Source of the DNA: Tubiluchus corallicola
Lineage: Eukaryota > Priapulida > Priapulimorpha > Priapulimorphida > Tubiluchidae
Direction of reading: 5' to 3'
DNA length: 64,000 nucleotides
Assembly (NCBI GenBank): GCA_030141605.1
Contig: JAQGDQ010000002.1
Coordinates: 434,001 to 498,000, forward strand
Shown: positions 34,906-47,416 of the stretch, piece after piece
Layout: each line of letters starts with the position of its first letter
Numbering within the stretch: position 1 is the stretch's first letter
The notes under the pieces: model-generated
Seen by the model: only the letters and a program-made list of their open reading frames with translations
What the model was told of the DNA's origin: nothing
Databases searched by the model: none
Made by a program: the position numbers and the translations under genes

Positions 34906-35236
34906 CTGTTAAATTAATTTTTGACTATACAGGATCGTGCAGTAAAAACGTCCCACCTTACTAACTTGTAAACATTTTTTCTGGTAGAGGTATTTGTAAA
35001 AGAGGCTCATACTCATACCATCGTGTAACCCGGTTTCTCCTCTTTCCAGAAAATTATAAATTTCCTTCTTTCACCACGCGCAGCTGGAAAGCTTTTTCTG
35101 CATGGTGTTCCACCTGGGACGGCTGGCGAAAAACCTCCAAAAATGGTCGCTTGTCACTCATTGCCGGAACACCATATAAAAAACCCCAGCGTTATTAGGA
35201 GAGAAATTTACAGCTCTTTGCAAAGAGAAGTAAGAG
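34906..35236. other. No feature recognised
   Basis: A G+C-raised patch at about 35080-35190 (ccacctgggacggctggcg) has an open frame reading GVPPGTAGEKPPKMVACH but no splice support. Confidence 0.35.
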
Positions 35237-35310
35237 TCAAACCACGAAACAAACAAAAGCAAACAGGCAAGCAGCAAGTAAGCAAGAAAACAAACAGACA
35301 AACAAGTAGG
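35237..35310. repeat. AAAC/AAGC tetranucleotide-like run
   Basis: Purine-rich imperfect run of aaac, aagc and agac words. Confidence 0.7.
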
Positions 35311-35894
35311 ACTTAAATTGCGTTTTTGTCAAATTTACTGTTTTGTCCATGCAAGCTTAATTATATAACAAGCAATGCATGCATCAGTCACGGCTCTTTT
35401 GCTGATGTTATATGGTGGATGGTGTGCCAGTTTTATGGAATGTTTAATGCATGCGGCACGTTAATACATAATTGACGTAAGATGTAATTAATCACAGCTA
35501 CGATGCCATAATTATAATAAACGGTGCAAAATTAATCTAATTTGTTATAGCATTAAGCCTTGCCTAAGCGGCTATGCATGTTTGGCTTCACATCAGACTT
35601 AAAATTATGAACATATGATAATTTCGTCCCCAGTTTAACTGTGTACAATTATTAATATAACTCTAGTGAACATAGTAAACAGAGGGTATAGAGGTATAAT
35701 ATTATAATTAAGGCTATATTCGCTGAAAATTTTAATAGTCTCTACACATGCAACTGAAATCAGACAAAATTGCGTTAACTTAGTTGAATGTACGGTACAC
35801 GCACAAGACTAAGCGGCACAAGCGTAGTGCAACTAAATTGATGGATCATGATGTGGATGGCTGAGTGGATCGAGTGGATCATTTGGGCTTAGAA

Positions 35895-36210
35895 AATCCT
35901 TGTTACCATGTATTGTTTTTTTAATAATCGTGAAGCCAGAGTTAAAGTTGCAAATGTAATTTCTTCACCTCACTATTTATCAGTGGGTATCCCTCAATGT
36001 CTCTGTATTGGGCCAATTGTCTTTCAAATGATCATTAATAATGTATGTAAAGAGATTCCGACGACCCGCTACACTATAAATACGTTGAAGATTTAACGTT
36101 GGTGGAGGGTACAACTCACTTCAGAGACTCAAATATGCAGAATTATGTTAATAACTTGATAATAATTTCTGTTCAACAGACTACGAAATTAAATGCAGAC
36201 AGTTGTAAAA
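35895..36210 (+). mobile_element. LINE retrotransposon remnant E, palm-domain fragment
   Basis: The frame at 35908 reads NNREARVKVANVISSPHYLS, then VGIPQCLCIGPIVFQMIIN, the GVPQGSxLGPxLF box of non-LTR reverse transcriptases with substitutions. After a frameshift it reads YVEDLTLVEG, a degenerate YVDDxxxVE active site (D to E). The element breaks off into the ACTC array that follows, so the microsatellite may have grown at its broken end. Confidence 0.78.
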
Positions 36211-36220
36211 CCCTGAGTTT

Positions 36221-36321
36221 CACTCACTCACTCACTCACTCACTCACTCACTCACTCACTCACTCACTCACTCACCTACTCACATACTCACATACTCACT
36301 TACTCACTTACTCACTTACTC

Positions 36322-36394
<73 letters not shown>

Positions 36395-36432
36395 TTTGCT
36401 TGCTTGTTTGCTTGCTTGCTTACTTACTTACT
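36221..36432. repeat. (ACTC)n-(ACTT)n-(GCTT)n tetranucleotide array
   Basis: An ordered succession of three tetranucleotide variants over about 210 bp: pure CTCA, then ACTT, then TTGC and back to ACTT. Ser/Leu/Thr-rich frame here is an artefact. Confidence 0.95.
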
Positions 36433-39400
36433 AATGAATACAGTTTAAGCCAAAAAATATTGTTTTCACTGGCGCTGTATAGGCTTTGCAAAAAGGTATT
36501 CAGTAAAGTTGGATGATGTCAACAATACTAGAATGCCCGGCCTCACGTACGATTTTACCATCCAAAGCACCGAGTTTGGCAACTGGAGTTGATGATGTGT
36601 GATTGGTGTTCTTTTTATAGCTTTGCGCTTCCAGTTAATAAGATTATATTCAGAGTTATTGTAGTGAGAGTGCTACCGGCCTTTAACCACCGATCTAGCA
36701 GAAGTTTAACATATCTGTTTACTTTTCGTCATTACACAAATTGATTTATTTATTATTTTGTGTTTGCACCTGGAAAGTGATTGCAATTCTTTTCGAAATT
36801 TGATTTAAGATGTAGGTATGCAGCTGTGCATTGTAGACCAGTTTGCTAAATAACATACCAAAGAATCAATGAAAATATTTTAATGTAAGCAGTACAAACT
36901 GTAATCCAGACGATATCGCAGGCAAATTCAAACCTAAGCCCTTATTTGTATTATCACTAGCATCTCGTGACTTTCTTGTATTTATTACTGTAATTTTACC
37001 TTAGTCTCAGAATTGCAACAGTAAGGCTGTTCCTGCATCAAGATTCTGATTTGTTTCTAGTCTCAATCGAATAAGCGATTTTATACGCATCAGTAAAATT
37101 GGAAAGACGGCAAATATTATCCTTCATTCAAGGAAAATTAGATTTTGAATTGCGCATCGTTTGCGCAAAACGCCCGTTGTTCATAACAGGATTGTCCTAA
37201 TGAAAGAGAATTCAGGTTACGTAATTGGACTGCATGCCGCTGATTAAAGCTTAGAGAGCAAGCCAGTATTTTTAGCTGTAACTTCTTATTTTCATGCATA
37301 TAAGCAAAAGTCCGTAGGAAGCAAACTCAAGCTGGTGGGCGAAAAGCCTAAAAAAATTCCCGTGAGCATTGACGAAAAGGGCCCACTAGTCCAAAGTTTC
37401 GAATATGCATTGTATATACGTATTCTAGCAATTGGATCTTTGGATCTGCTAGAATTTTGTATAATAAATTCGCCCACAATTCATCCGGGTGGGCCCGATT
37501 CAAAAAATAAACACCCAATGAGACCAAACTAGATCGAGACCTTTCATTTGATATATAGATTGCCGCAGCAAGTGGTGCCGTCGTTGGAGCTGTAGCCTCG
37601 AATCTTATATATAATATATAACATACTACCGAAATTAATATATACGATTTCATTTCGTGTTTCATAAGGTTAAGCTACAGAAGAAAACTTCATAGCTAAA
37701 ACTCAATGAGAGTATGTTAGTTCACATTGCTATAGTAACCACCACTTTAGTGCCAATGTTATACTTTGCAACTTAGATCGCAATACAGTTTTTAAGTTTA
37801 AACAGCACAATGTTTTACGATTCATTTTTAAAAAAATGTTACGTATAATTTTAGGAATACAGAATTAGAACGATCATAAATAAATTAATGTTGATGCTCA
37901 GCAAGTAAAAACGTAGTTATTGTTAATAACAGTTAAAAATGGCACGCATGCTACAAAACTACAATTACATACATATAAGCAAGCAGCTATGAGTATGCAC
38001 TGCAGTTACAATGAAACGTAACAGTTATTTTAACTAGCCTACAGTTCATTTAACATAAAACGATTCATGTCCGATAGTTGAATGTGATCTCTTCTACTCT
38101 GTTATACAAACATTTCAAACATGGCTTTTTTAAAAGTACCAGTACTATGTTGCTCCTAGGATTGGCCTGTTAGGCACTTGTACATCCCAAAAACTGGAGA
38201 TGGGCAATATGATACCAACGCCTCTGAAACAAGATGGACTCTGTCTTCTTAAGCGAATTTTTAAATGCGCTATTTTGAGAATGAAGTCTTGCCATATTTG
38301 CAACAGGAAATGTCATTATGTGTCTTTTATGTCTTGTGATGCCGGAAAAATTCAATGTTCATTGTTTTCCAAACTGTTTGCGACAGCATTGTGTAGCAAA
38401 ATCACTCTCTGTTGAAAATCTTTATAACTTGAATCTCGTTTTATTTAGCTATTTATAAAAATGTGTCTCCTATGTACAGGAAAACGACATTTAAGAACTA
38501 AAAATTAAATTGACTGATAATGAAAAGTCTTAAAAACTGTGTAATGAATTTGGAAAATGTAAAAGACTTATTGAATACAGCCTCCTATGGGCCACAGCCG
38601 TCTCCTAACTCACTTCCGTTTTTTAACTGCAGCCTTTTTTGAAGGTTTTCCAGTGAAAAATACGAGAAAAAAGAAGTTATTCAACATATTGTCATTTATG
38701 AAATGATAAACATCGCAGACGGAGTACTGTTCTCTCATAATGTATAAAATGTAGCGAAAATTTTGCACAGTTGAACTTACAAGAATGCTATTTATTGATT
38801 TCAAGAGTCGTCAACATTGTTCGAAGTGTTTGTGTAAAAATCATACACTGTCCGATGGCTTGTATAGAACGAATATTAATAAAGCAGTTTAAATTGCTTT
38901 CGAGTTACTGAATTATAGCATCACTTTATAAGTCCAAGAATTTTTTCACGTCAGTTTTATATTACGCAACTTTCATGACTTTAACATATTCCTTTTGAAC
39001 TTGACAATGTTACACCAATTTAATAATCCTCTACATATACACTCTGGAAGACCAGAAAACATCAGTGGATGAAATAGGATATGACTGAAGTCATTGAGTG
39101 TTATTCTGTAGTGAATATTGTTGCGCCGTTTATCACATACTTTAGTCGAACTGCATCTAGCTAATTTAACAGAATTTCTCTGCGCCGATTGCAATAAAAT
39201 GTCATGAATATCATTATGATTTCGTATGTAAACATGCAGGTTTTCATTAAATTTTACGATGGACGACGTAAAATGGTTCAGTTGGCAATAACTATGAATA
39301 ATATAAATTTATCATGCTTTGCTGATCTGACGCCGGATAAACTTTGATTTTTGCCATACACCAATTCAGCAATCTGTATATACTAGATATAGACCTAAGT

Positions 39401-41319
39401 GTACTGTTATAATTATATTGTGAGAAATCATGTGCAGCACTTATTGCAAAACTTAATGTAGAATGTGCTATTCAGAAAACGCCTGCGTGGCATTCCGACA
39501 AAATTGAGTTTCAAAAGAATCACAAATTTTGATAAAGTCAATAAAAACTTGCTGAATTATAAAAAAAATAAAAGTTAATAAAAAGACCAATTTTAGCACA
39601 GTAATTTTTGCTTCATACACTGCAGTTCTCAGATCAGACTGTGCGAAAACGCTATGATACGGAATTGCATAGTTAATTTGACTTTGGAAAATTGAAGCCA
39701 TGTGGTTTAAACATCTCAGCAGTTTCCACTAGGCTGATACTAAGCTCAGCATCGATACACAGAGTACGTTACGCTATTGGCTGATGCTTTACTGTGTGAC
39801 ATGCGGGGTACTCGATAACTACAACCATGCAGTCAGTTGTGTTATTAGTAGTGTGTGCACTATGAAGTTTGTGCGAACTTTCTCATTAAGAAGTGGATTA
39901 TTGACGTCTCTTTGTGCTTTTCTGGCGTAATTTGCTCATTATTCATTGTGTGCAAAGTTCATTTACAGTGGGTCATTACATTATTGTCAGGGTGGAAAGC
40001 AATGAGTTGATAAAAAAGCAGCTTCGGATTTCTGTGCATAGCGTTGCGAGGTGGTTTAAAGAACGCGTGTTTAATTTTTCTAAAACTTAATTTATGCATG
40101 CTTCATACATATTTGAGCCAGTGGCCAAGGACGCAGGGTGTTTCCAGTGGAGGTTCTATATGGTTCCAAATCGCCTACACATGCTTTCGTTGTTTAGTTG
40201 TTAGTAATCAGTTCACAATAATAAAAACTTATTTTTAAGAGACGTACGCCCTTCGCAAAATGACCTTTAGACAATTTCTTAAACGGTAGGTTGTAATTGG
40301 ACAGGAACTCGAAGTATCAAAATGGAAAATCTGGTAAACAGTTGAGGCTTGCAAACTGAAGACCACTGAACCATTTCAATTATGTAACTCCAATATGATA
40401 GATTAAAAGATAGTATAAGCCTCTATAGTAATGTATTACGTTAAATTTAGAAGGTAAAGACCAAGGAACAAAGAAAAGGAAAGCGTGGATGTTCTTAAAT
40501 GTTGCGAGTAAAGTGAGTATGTTTTGAACCATGGGAAAAATATTTGCGTTACAAGTCGAAGCATAATTTAATTTTACTTAAGCCTCAGTCAGTGTTAGAA
40601 ATGAACTTGGTTACATTTTATCTGTAGTGGTAAGCCTTTTTTGCATTTTGCAGAATATCCGTGAATAAACGGTTAGAGTCTTGGTTGCCATTATGACTGT
40701 GATCATTGTGTGGAAATACTGCTTGGCTCAATAACCATTGTGCGATCTCCAGCGCATTTACAACCGACCATTCATTATTCATAGAAAAGAATTATAGCAT
40801 AGTTCACTTCGAGGATAGTAAATTAGCCAGAAAGCTGGAAAAAGGGCACAGTGAACTATATCAGTAGGAAGAGAAATGTGAAGCAATCAATTTTGCTTTT
40901 TGGCTAATAATAGTGGCGCAGTGCAACTTGGCTAACTGATTAAGAGCAGTTTTGCGATAAATTAAACGCTGCAAATTTACATTTTTAATTAAAGAGACAC
41001 CGACCCAAGTATAATTAATACTTCTTTTTTTCTTGTAAGTGTAAAGCGCTCCACGTACTAGCATAATGTGGCAATGTGACATACAAAAAATATCTACAGC
41101 ACCTCTCTCGCCATCTACCAAACTAACATTTGTAAATAACAATTAGCAAACAGAAACAAATGCAGCTATCTAATTCTGATACTATTGCAAATTACAACGA
41201 AAAAAGATAATTCACTTCCAGATTTACTACAGTTTTCAAAAATTTAAAATTCAATTTTGTGCAACACTTTTTTAAGATTTAATTGCCTGTCTAATCATCA
41301 TTACTAGCGTGAAGGGGAA
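36433..41319. other. No firm gene (within presumed intron)
   Basis: Overlapping frames on both strands at 37335-37532/37348-37665 and 38170-38415 are open but mutually exclusive and unassigned; the first lies in a somewhat GC-richer patch. I searched here for the missing PDZ helix-A exon (Gly-x-Pro-Ala ... Gly-Asp, phase 1/1) and did not find it. The rest is AT-rich. Confidence 0.4.
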
Positions 41320-41400
41320 AACTTGGCAACTGAAGTTAAGCAACACCGAATTCGGTAAGTAAATGGATAGAATCAATGGATGACCGGTGTTTGACCACCG
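41320..41400 (+). repeat. 5S rRNA-derived fragment (copy 1)
   Basis: gaagttaagcaacaccgaat, tcggtaagtaaatggat and ggatgaccggtg follow the order of the 3' half of eukaryotic 5S rRNA (GAAGCTAAGCAACGTCGG ... GGTTAGTACTTGGATGGGTGACC), with an insertion of about 7 bp. Too diverged and incomplete for a working 5S gene; a 5S-derived SINE (SINE3-like) or pseudogene is inferred. Confidence 0.6.
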
Positions 41401-42899
41401 AGAAAAATAGGATTTCATCTGCCTTACAATTTCGGGTCTTTGAGAAAATAACAATAGCAAGAAATTTTTATAAACAATGGTAACGATGACGACGATTACA
41501 ATTATGACTGATGATATCAATAATGACTGACAGAAACGACAGTAAAAATTATGATGAAGACAGTCAGCAACAGTGACAATCAGCGCCAGTAATGATAAAT
41601 AAAGTTCTACAAGAGAATGTATAAGCAGCTTTGGCCATTGGCCTTAAGTTGTTTTGGGTGATTTGTATAAAAAGCAGTGAATATATTGGATGAATAAAAA
41701 TCAAATTAAGTTGTATTTTCAGTAATTTTCTAATTAATGTATTTTGGAATTTTAAATTTTAAGGATTTCTCAGGAAATTATAATTTAGTGGAAGCTAGAT
41801 GCGACGTTAGTTGCTAATTCCGTATTTAACAAGTATAGTTATTATACTAAAACGACTATTGGCCTATTTTGTATAATATAAAGTTGAGCTTATATTCGAC
41901 TTTTAATGGTTATTGGAAAAAATATATAAATATTCATTTGCCTTAGGTTATCATTGCATTATGGCACTACACTAAAATGACTGCAACTTATTAAGATTCA
42001 AGTCCAAGTAAGATAAAATGCGCGTTCTAAAAACCCCCTTTCGTAGTCCTGAATATAAATCTCAAGGTGACACTAACGTTGTGAAACCGGAGAAACTCTG
42101 TCAGTGAGTGAGCAACGTGTTCTTTTTACGTCAGTTTTTTGCATAATAATACATTTATTAGCCCTACTATGTTGGAAACCCAGAAAATTCACTGGCCGAG
42201 ATGCTGCACTGTGAATAAACACACATTAATCTAGACTATTGTGGCCTGTGTTTTGGAGAGTAATAGGAAAATAACCCCCTATATGGCGTTCTGTGCAGGA
42301 ACAACTTAACTCATTAACAGTATGGTTACCATGTTTTTTATCTTCAGAGGAACTAATAAAGTACAGGTTTTCTAGCGACAAAATAAAGATTCCTAGGTTC
42401 ATAGAGTGACTCCCATAGTTGAACGCCTTGAAGACATCTCGCCTTCCAGCAAAGAAAATTACTACTTTTTGACCATTATTTATTGTAAGGTCTAATTTTA
42501 GACTTTTAGTGTCTAATAAGCATGGGCAATCAGACAGACGTTTATTGGATAATAAAGTAGATTACTCGGCTCCTCGATCAGCAAAGAAAACTATACCCTT
42601 TAAAGCTCATTTACCAGAAAATTGTTTAACCGAGGCCTCGTGTTTTATCATTAGACCAATTCTAAAAACCAACAGTAGATGGTTCAAGCTTATAGTCCAA
42701 ATATAAAAGATAATATTGAAAATATAAGTTAATCTTACAATATTTTGCATAAAGCGGTACAAGACACGTCACTCTTACGTGTACATTTACGTAAGTCTTT
42801 AAAGACATGACAAGAACAGTTGGTGAAAGCGCTCGTTTTGTTGAGATTATTTCGAAAAAGTCATGTTGCTTAATTAATGGTGTGCGGGTTGTTTTGTTC
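41401..42899. other. No feature recognised
   Basis: AT-rich. Weak open frames at 42509-42706 (+) and 42662-42901 (-) without support. Confidence 0.45.
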
Positions 42900-43092
42900 A
42901 CGGTGACCCCAGCAAGGCTGTACGACTAGATTAGCTTCGTAAGCAGTCGAACGCTTGTAGTGTTTCCGTTTCAGCCCGTAAACAGGGTGGTTTCTCGCAG
43001 TAGCTGCTGGAGATGTTTAGAGCCAGGCTCTGTCAGCAGCTAAGCCGAGATCTATCAAGTGCTTCGGCGTATCCACTGGGGTAATTTGCTAA

Positions 43093-43341
43093 CTAGCTGA
43101 ATTATTTCAAGCTAGGAAAACACTCCTCGGACATGCTATTGTTTGTCTTGATTATCAAACGACGTTGGTAGTGCATGCGGTTGAGGAATTCTTGATTTAT
43201 GGATACTATTGCAGGGAAGAAGTCCATAACAGGAGCGAAAAACGGAACATTCAGCAAAGAATGTGTCACTGGAATCAATACATGATGTTGTTACGCTTCA
43301 GTTACCAGGAAGTTTTAACTATTAACATGTCCGTTTCATAA
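43093..43341 (+). CDS. Unidentified 82-codon coding-like segment
   Basis: The frame is open from just after TAA (43090-43092) to TAA (43339-43341) with no ATG near its head. It reads LAELFQARKTLLGHAIVCLD, then AVEEFLIYGYYCREEVHNRS, then RMCHWNQYMMLLRFSYQEV. A candidate acceptor (tactattgcag at about 43210) would let only the last 43 codons be exonic. The immediate upstream patch (42960-43085) is GC-richer and exon-like too: LLEMFRARLCQQLSRDLSSA, followed by GG|GTAATT. No domain is recognised. It lies inside the long presumed PDZ-gene intron. Confidence 0.3.
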   Translation, partial: LAELFQARKTLLGHAIVCLDYQTTLVVHAVEEFLIYGYYCREEVHNRSEKRNIQQRMCHWNQYMMLLRFSYQEVLTINMSVS

Positions 43342-44252
43342 ATAACCATGCAGTCAATGATTGTACATTAACTTGTCATCAAGTGCAGGGCTTATCACGT
43401 ACGGTGCCCTGGTTGTTGTGGTGTTGTAATTTCAACTTGCATTGAGGTAACTAGGTTGGTTAGAACAAACACGCTGTTTTTTCTTTTTTGACACGGTAAC
43501 AGCCATAAGGCAAAATTCTTATGAAATTGCACCAATGCAGATAAAAACTTATAGAAAAATGATAGTTATTGCATTTTATTGAGTGGCGTATTCACTATTC
43601 ACCCCTTTGCGTTCGGTAAATTTGATCAGGCGTGCTCTAGTTCTGATTTAAAATTTTGGAAATATCCGTTCTCCATCATTCGGTTTGTTTCGACAGCGTC
43701 GGCGTAGATCGAATTTCTTCATTGTTCGTCAGAAAATATATAAAATTTTAATCTTGGATGACATGTTACATATTGATTTACTCGTATAAGTTTTTTCCCA
43801 TGAAACTTAAATCAGTTGCGAAAAATGAAAGAAGCTCGAAATTTACTTAATCGGATTTTTTTAAATCAGCAGAGTAGATTTTAGGTAATTTTTAATTTTG
43901 TAATTTAAAATTGTCTTTACGGAATTAGATTTTTTACTTCTTAATTATACAAATACTCCTTTGTAGTTTTTGTGATGTATTTTGTACCCAATTTTACCGC
44001 TGTGCATTTGTTTTATCCCTTTTCATGCTTTCTATTATGTAAAATACATTTTTTCATTTCATTAATTTTCGAGCAAGTGTGAATTTTTGACAAATAGCTG
44101 CTAGGGGATGTTGTTTCTTGCCACATAACCACTTTGATTACTCTTGATTTTATTCATTTTATTTTTGTATTATGCGTTTTTGTGCATAATCTTAATAAAA
44201 TAAAATGAAATAGAAGTATGACCTTAATTTTTTGTTAATAAGTGGGAGGGAA
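43342..44252. other. No feature recognised
   Basis: T-rich, dense stops. Confidence 0.45.
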
Positions 44253-44305
44253 TACCAGGTATGATTAGTAAATGGATGGATGGCCGTCTGAAAACTGCTT
44301 CTGGA
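44253..44305 (+). repeat. 5S rRNA-derived fragment (copy 2)
   Basis: accaggtatgattagtaaat followed by ggatggatggccgtctg corresponds to the 3' part of 5S rRNA (GGTTAGTACTTGGATGGGTGACCGCCTGGG). Only about 45 bp is recognisable. Confidence 0.45.
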
Positions 44306-45262
44306 CTTTTTTTATCTATCTTCGGCTTTCTCTGACGTTAAGAAAATATGTTAACATTTGTAAGTGACTAGGACCCTCTGTCGGTCCACTGTCTCCTATT
44401 AGAAGATAATGATAAACGCTTTATTTCACAAATACAAAGCAACGTAAGTGTAGTTAACAAATCGCTTTAGCTTACGTTACATAAACTTACGTAAACAACG
44501 CATATAGAGATACGACCCTATAAATACAGGGCTCTTTTTAAGCGTAGTTGACAAACATTTAGATGTTTTCCAACAATAATGAGACAAATTTCGGGCCCGT
44601 CTGAATAGGCCTTGCCAGGTGTGCAGATTCGGCTTTGTAATTGTGAAGCGCCAAAAAACAATGAGATTTATAAATGGCTTGCCTTTTCCACCTGAAGAGA
44701 AAGTACTATGATTCGTACGGACAGAAAGCAATGGAAATTTCGTTCCTCGCCAAGACTTAAACCTAAAATTTTTACCTTAGTACATAATTTGATACTTAGT
44801 AACCTGCATTAATTAAACACATTCATCAAAAGTGGGGTACGTTTCCGCAGTCTACCAATCTCAATGTACATAATTTGAATTATTTTTTCTACCATATGCA
44901 AAGCGTGCTCTAATTTTGTATTAGCCTAACTAGAGAGCGACATGGTGAAATGCGAATGATGGTCACGCTAGAACTCCTGAGTGGCTAAATTCTCACTGAG
45001 CAAGCACGCACCACTTTGCACCTTCAGTCATAAAATTGCAGCAAATTATTCTCATAATGCACTTTAGGATTGATGAAAACACACGTGCAAAATTGTCACT
45101 GTCTAACGACTATGCTCTTAGTGCCTGACTATCACCTATTTTTACCAACACTTCTGGTATTATATATGTAGTCCATGGCTGCACTTGTTCTTACCCTTTG
45201 TAAAGCTAGTCACACTACGTGGGATGTCGTATGGCTGAAACGTATTTGCAAGAAGGCGGCGC
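44306..45262. other. No firm gene
   Basis: A minus-strand frame at 44477-44731 is open for 84 codons but unassigned. No other feature. Confidence 0.4.
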
Positions 45263-45490
45263 ATGCGGCACACATCACTGCCAGCATGTAATGGTACAGC
45301 TTTGACAGACATTAATTTGGCTGACATTAATGCTAATATCAGTTCATTTTGTCATTTACAAACACCTTGTGGTGACTGTGGTGTACGGCCTTTAGACCAC
45401 GTGCAAAAACGGCACCGGCCGATGGAGGCAAAACGCAATTTTTCCTTTCCGACAGTAGGGGGAAGGAAATTAATTGGCACTTCAAATTAA
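45263..45490 (+). CDS. Unidentified 75-codon ORF, Cys-containing
   Basis: ATG at 45263 (G at -3) opens a frame with CHLQTPCGDCGVRPLDHVQ in the middle and a basic tail, ending TAA. The patch is G+C-raised. A direct duplication aaattaattggcac occurs over its last codons and just after the stop. It contains a GlyAsp pair but no other PDZ helix-A hallmark, so I do not assign it to the PDZ gene. Confidence 0.2.
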   Translation: MRHTSLPACNGTALTDINLADINANISSFCHLQTPCGDCGVRPLDHVQKRHRPMEAKRNFSFPTVGGRKLIGTSN

Positions 45491-46706
45491 TTGGCACTGA
45501 GCGATATCATTGATTAAATTAAGACTGTGGATACCAGAATGTTTATAAATTATTGCGGTTTATTTCACAACAATGATTTCCAATTTCGGGTAATAAGCTA
45601 AAGCAAAGGAGACACACTGAAAAATTGTGGATTCAAATCTCAAATCCCGCAAATAGGTAATAATTGTTGTGAAACAAAACGCAGTGGTTTATGGACGTTC
45701 TGGCATTCACACAGTCATAATCTAATTAGTGAGATCGTTAGTTGAAGAATAAAAGTTGATAATCTGGTTTAGCCCTAACTTATGCGTTAGCATGTGCTAT
45801 ATAAAAATTATTCCCGATGGGCTGAGGAAGTTATTTTCTAATTTTTTTTATACTACTAGTAAAATTTTGGGAGCTAAATGTATGGTGTTTTAATCTGGTT
45901 TCAACCGTACGACTTCAAAGACACGGCCTGTGAGTTTTAAAGCGTCGCTTATCATTGTCTTAAGGGTTTCTATATACAATTAATACGAATTAATTATTCA
46001 TCTGTGTTGTTCATTTACAACTGCTGTGTAACTGTTTTGCTTGTCATCTCTGGCGGTTTATTAAGGAGGATTAGATGAGTACAATTTTCTAAGCACACAT
46101 TATGATGCTGTAAAATTCTTCTGAATAAAATAATGTCTCCATGAAGTCGAGTTGCGGCTTTAAGCATGAATCGTGAACTGAACGCCATTATTGATCTTTT
46201 GATCTATAAAGCTTTTAAACAGATCTATTGAACACAACTAGACCCACTCGCCACTTAAAAACTTTCTATTTTCGCTGCTTTACACAAACTTTTTTGTGAT
46301 TTCAGAATTTGAAATGCACTGTTGTTGGCACTTTTCAGTATTTGCGTCGATAGTATTCAGTATTTTATGCCTTGGGTCAGTAACAGTAACAGAACAGACA
46401 TTGTATAAATGAAGGTTTTTATTACATGTATTATAGAAGCTGGCAAGGCGATAAAGTCATGCAACAAGGATCTCATATTTGTATTTGCCAGTTCTATTAC
46501 AAAATTTTTAAACATGATAAACCCAATTATGCACAGTGCTCGTTCAGAACAGCGTCCTGTATAAGGAGGTAGCGCCTAACAATAATCCAATAATCATAGA
46601 TTAGATACTTATATAACAAATTATTTAGTTGAAGTTGTAGAACTTCCTAGCTCGAATACTATAGACTATAGACAGATAAATTTACAGTTATGTACATTAA
46701 TTACAG

Positions 46707-46710
<4 letters not shown>
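45491..46710. other. No feature recognised
   Basis: AT-rich. A B-box-like word (gtggattcaaatctc) at about 45628 has no matching A-box nearby. Confidence 0.4.

Positions 46711-46750
<40 letters not shown>
46711..46750. repeat. (AT)n dinucleotide run
   Basis: About 40 bp of uninterrupted AT. Confidence 0.95.
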
Positions 46751-46753
<3 letters not shown>

Positions 46754-47267
46754 TAGATAAAGCTTATTTGATTGCCTGAAAAATTCTGTCACAAATTTTA
46801 AGGTCTGCATGCAACATAATATGTAAATTTCAATTTTTATTGTCGTCTGTCTTTTAAAAATAGCTCGAAATCATTAACAAATGAACTGCCAAACAAAAAC
46901 ATTGAAAATGTATTCAAACAAGGGCCCCGGTACGTTTGCGTCGGTCACTCGTGAAAACGACAGACTTTTATAATTATTTGTAAATTGGAAATAAGTAGTG
47001 ATTTTGTTAAATAAATAGCATAGTTCTTGCAATTTGTTAGCACATCAAAATGCTGCAGTTTGTTGGAAACACAAAATGCCTCCTTTGCACACCTAACGAT
47101 ATATCACCGTCATGAACAACATTAGTCTCTTTCAGTAGTCAAATTACATTTATATGAATAACAGTTAAATGTTAGCAATAATTGAAATTACAGTCTTCCT
47201 GCTGCTTTTTTCTGCCAGAAAGTCTATATTTTATTATTTTTAGTTTTGGTTACTTTTGGTTGACTAG

Positions 47268-47416
47268 TGATTTTGAAAAGAAAAAACCTGGAACGCACCG
47301 ACGACGCTCTGAGTCCATTCCAGTTCCCAGTCGTAAAATTTACTCTCTTAAAATGGTTGCACATCACTGATGTCATAGTCTGTAGTGATTTTGCTTTCAG
47401 ATACATAATCACATAA
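47268..47416 (+). CDS. Unidentified exon-like segment, phase-1 acceptor
   Basis: After a T-rich tract ending ttgactag the frame reads ILKRKNLERTDDALSPFQFP, then VVKFTLLKWLHITDVIV, to TAA at 47414-47416. It is 0.7 kb upstream of the second PDZ exon half and in a compatible incoming phase, but the content does not resemble PDZ helix A and the frame terminates. Another frame over the same bases is open too. Confidence 0.2.

Noticed and set aside
41320-41400. Functional 5S rRNA gene
   Set aside because: Only the 3' half is recognisable, with an insertion and many substitutions; the same changes recur in two other fragments.
45263-45490. Helix-A exon of the split PDZ domain (it contains CGDCG)
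   Set aside because: There is no acceptor in the required phase-1 register, the following donor (GTGTAC) is poor and the Gly-x-Pro-Ala context is missing.
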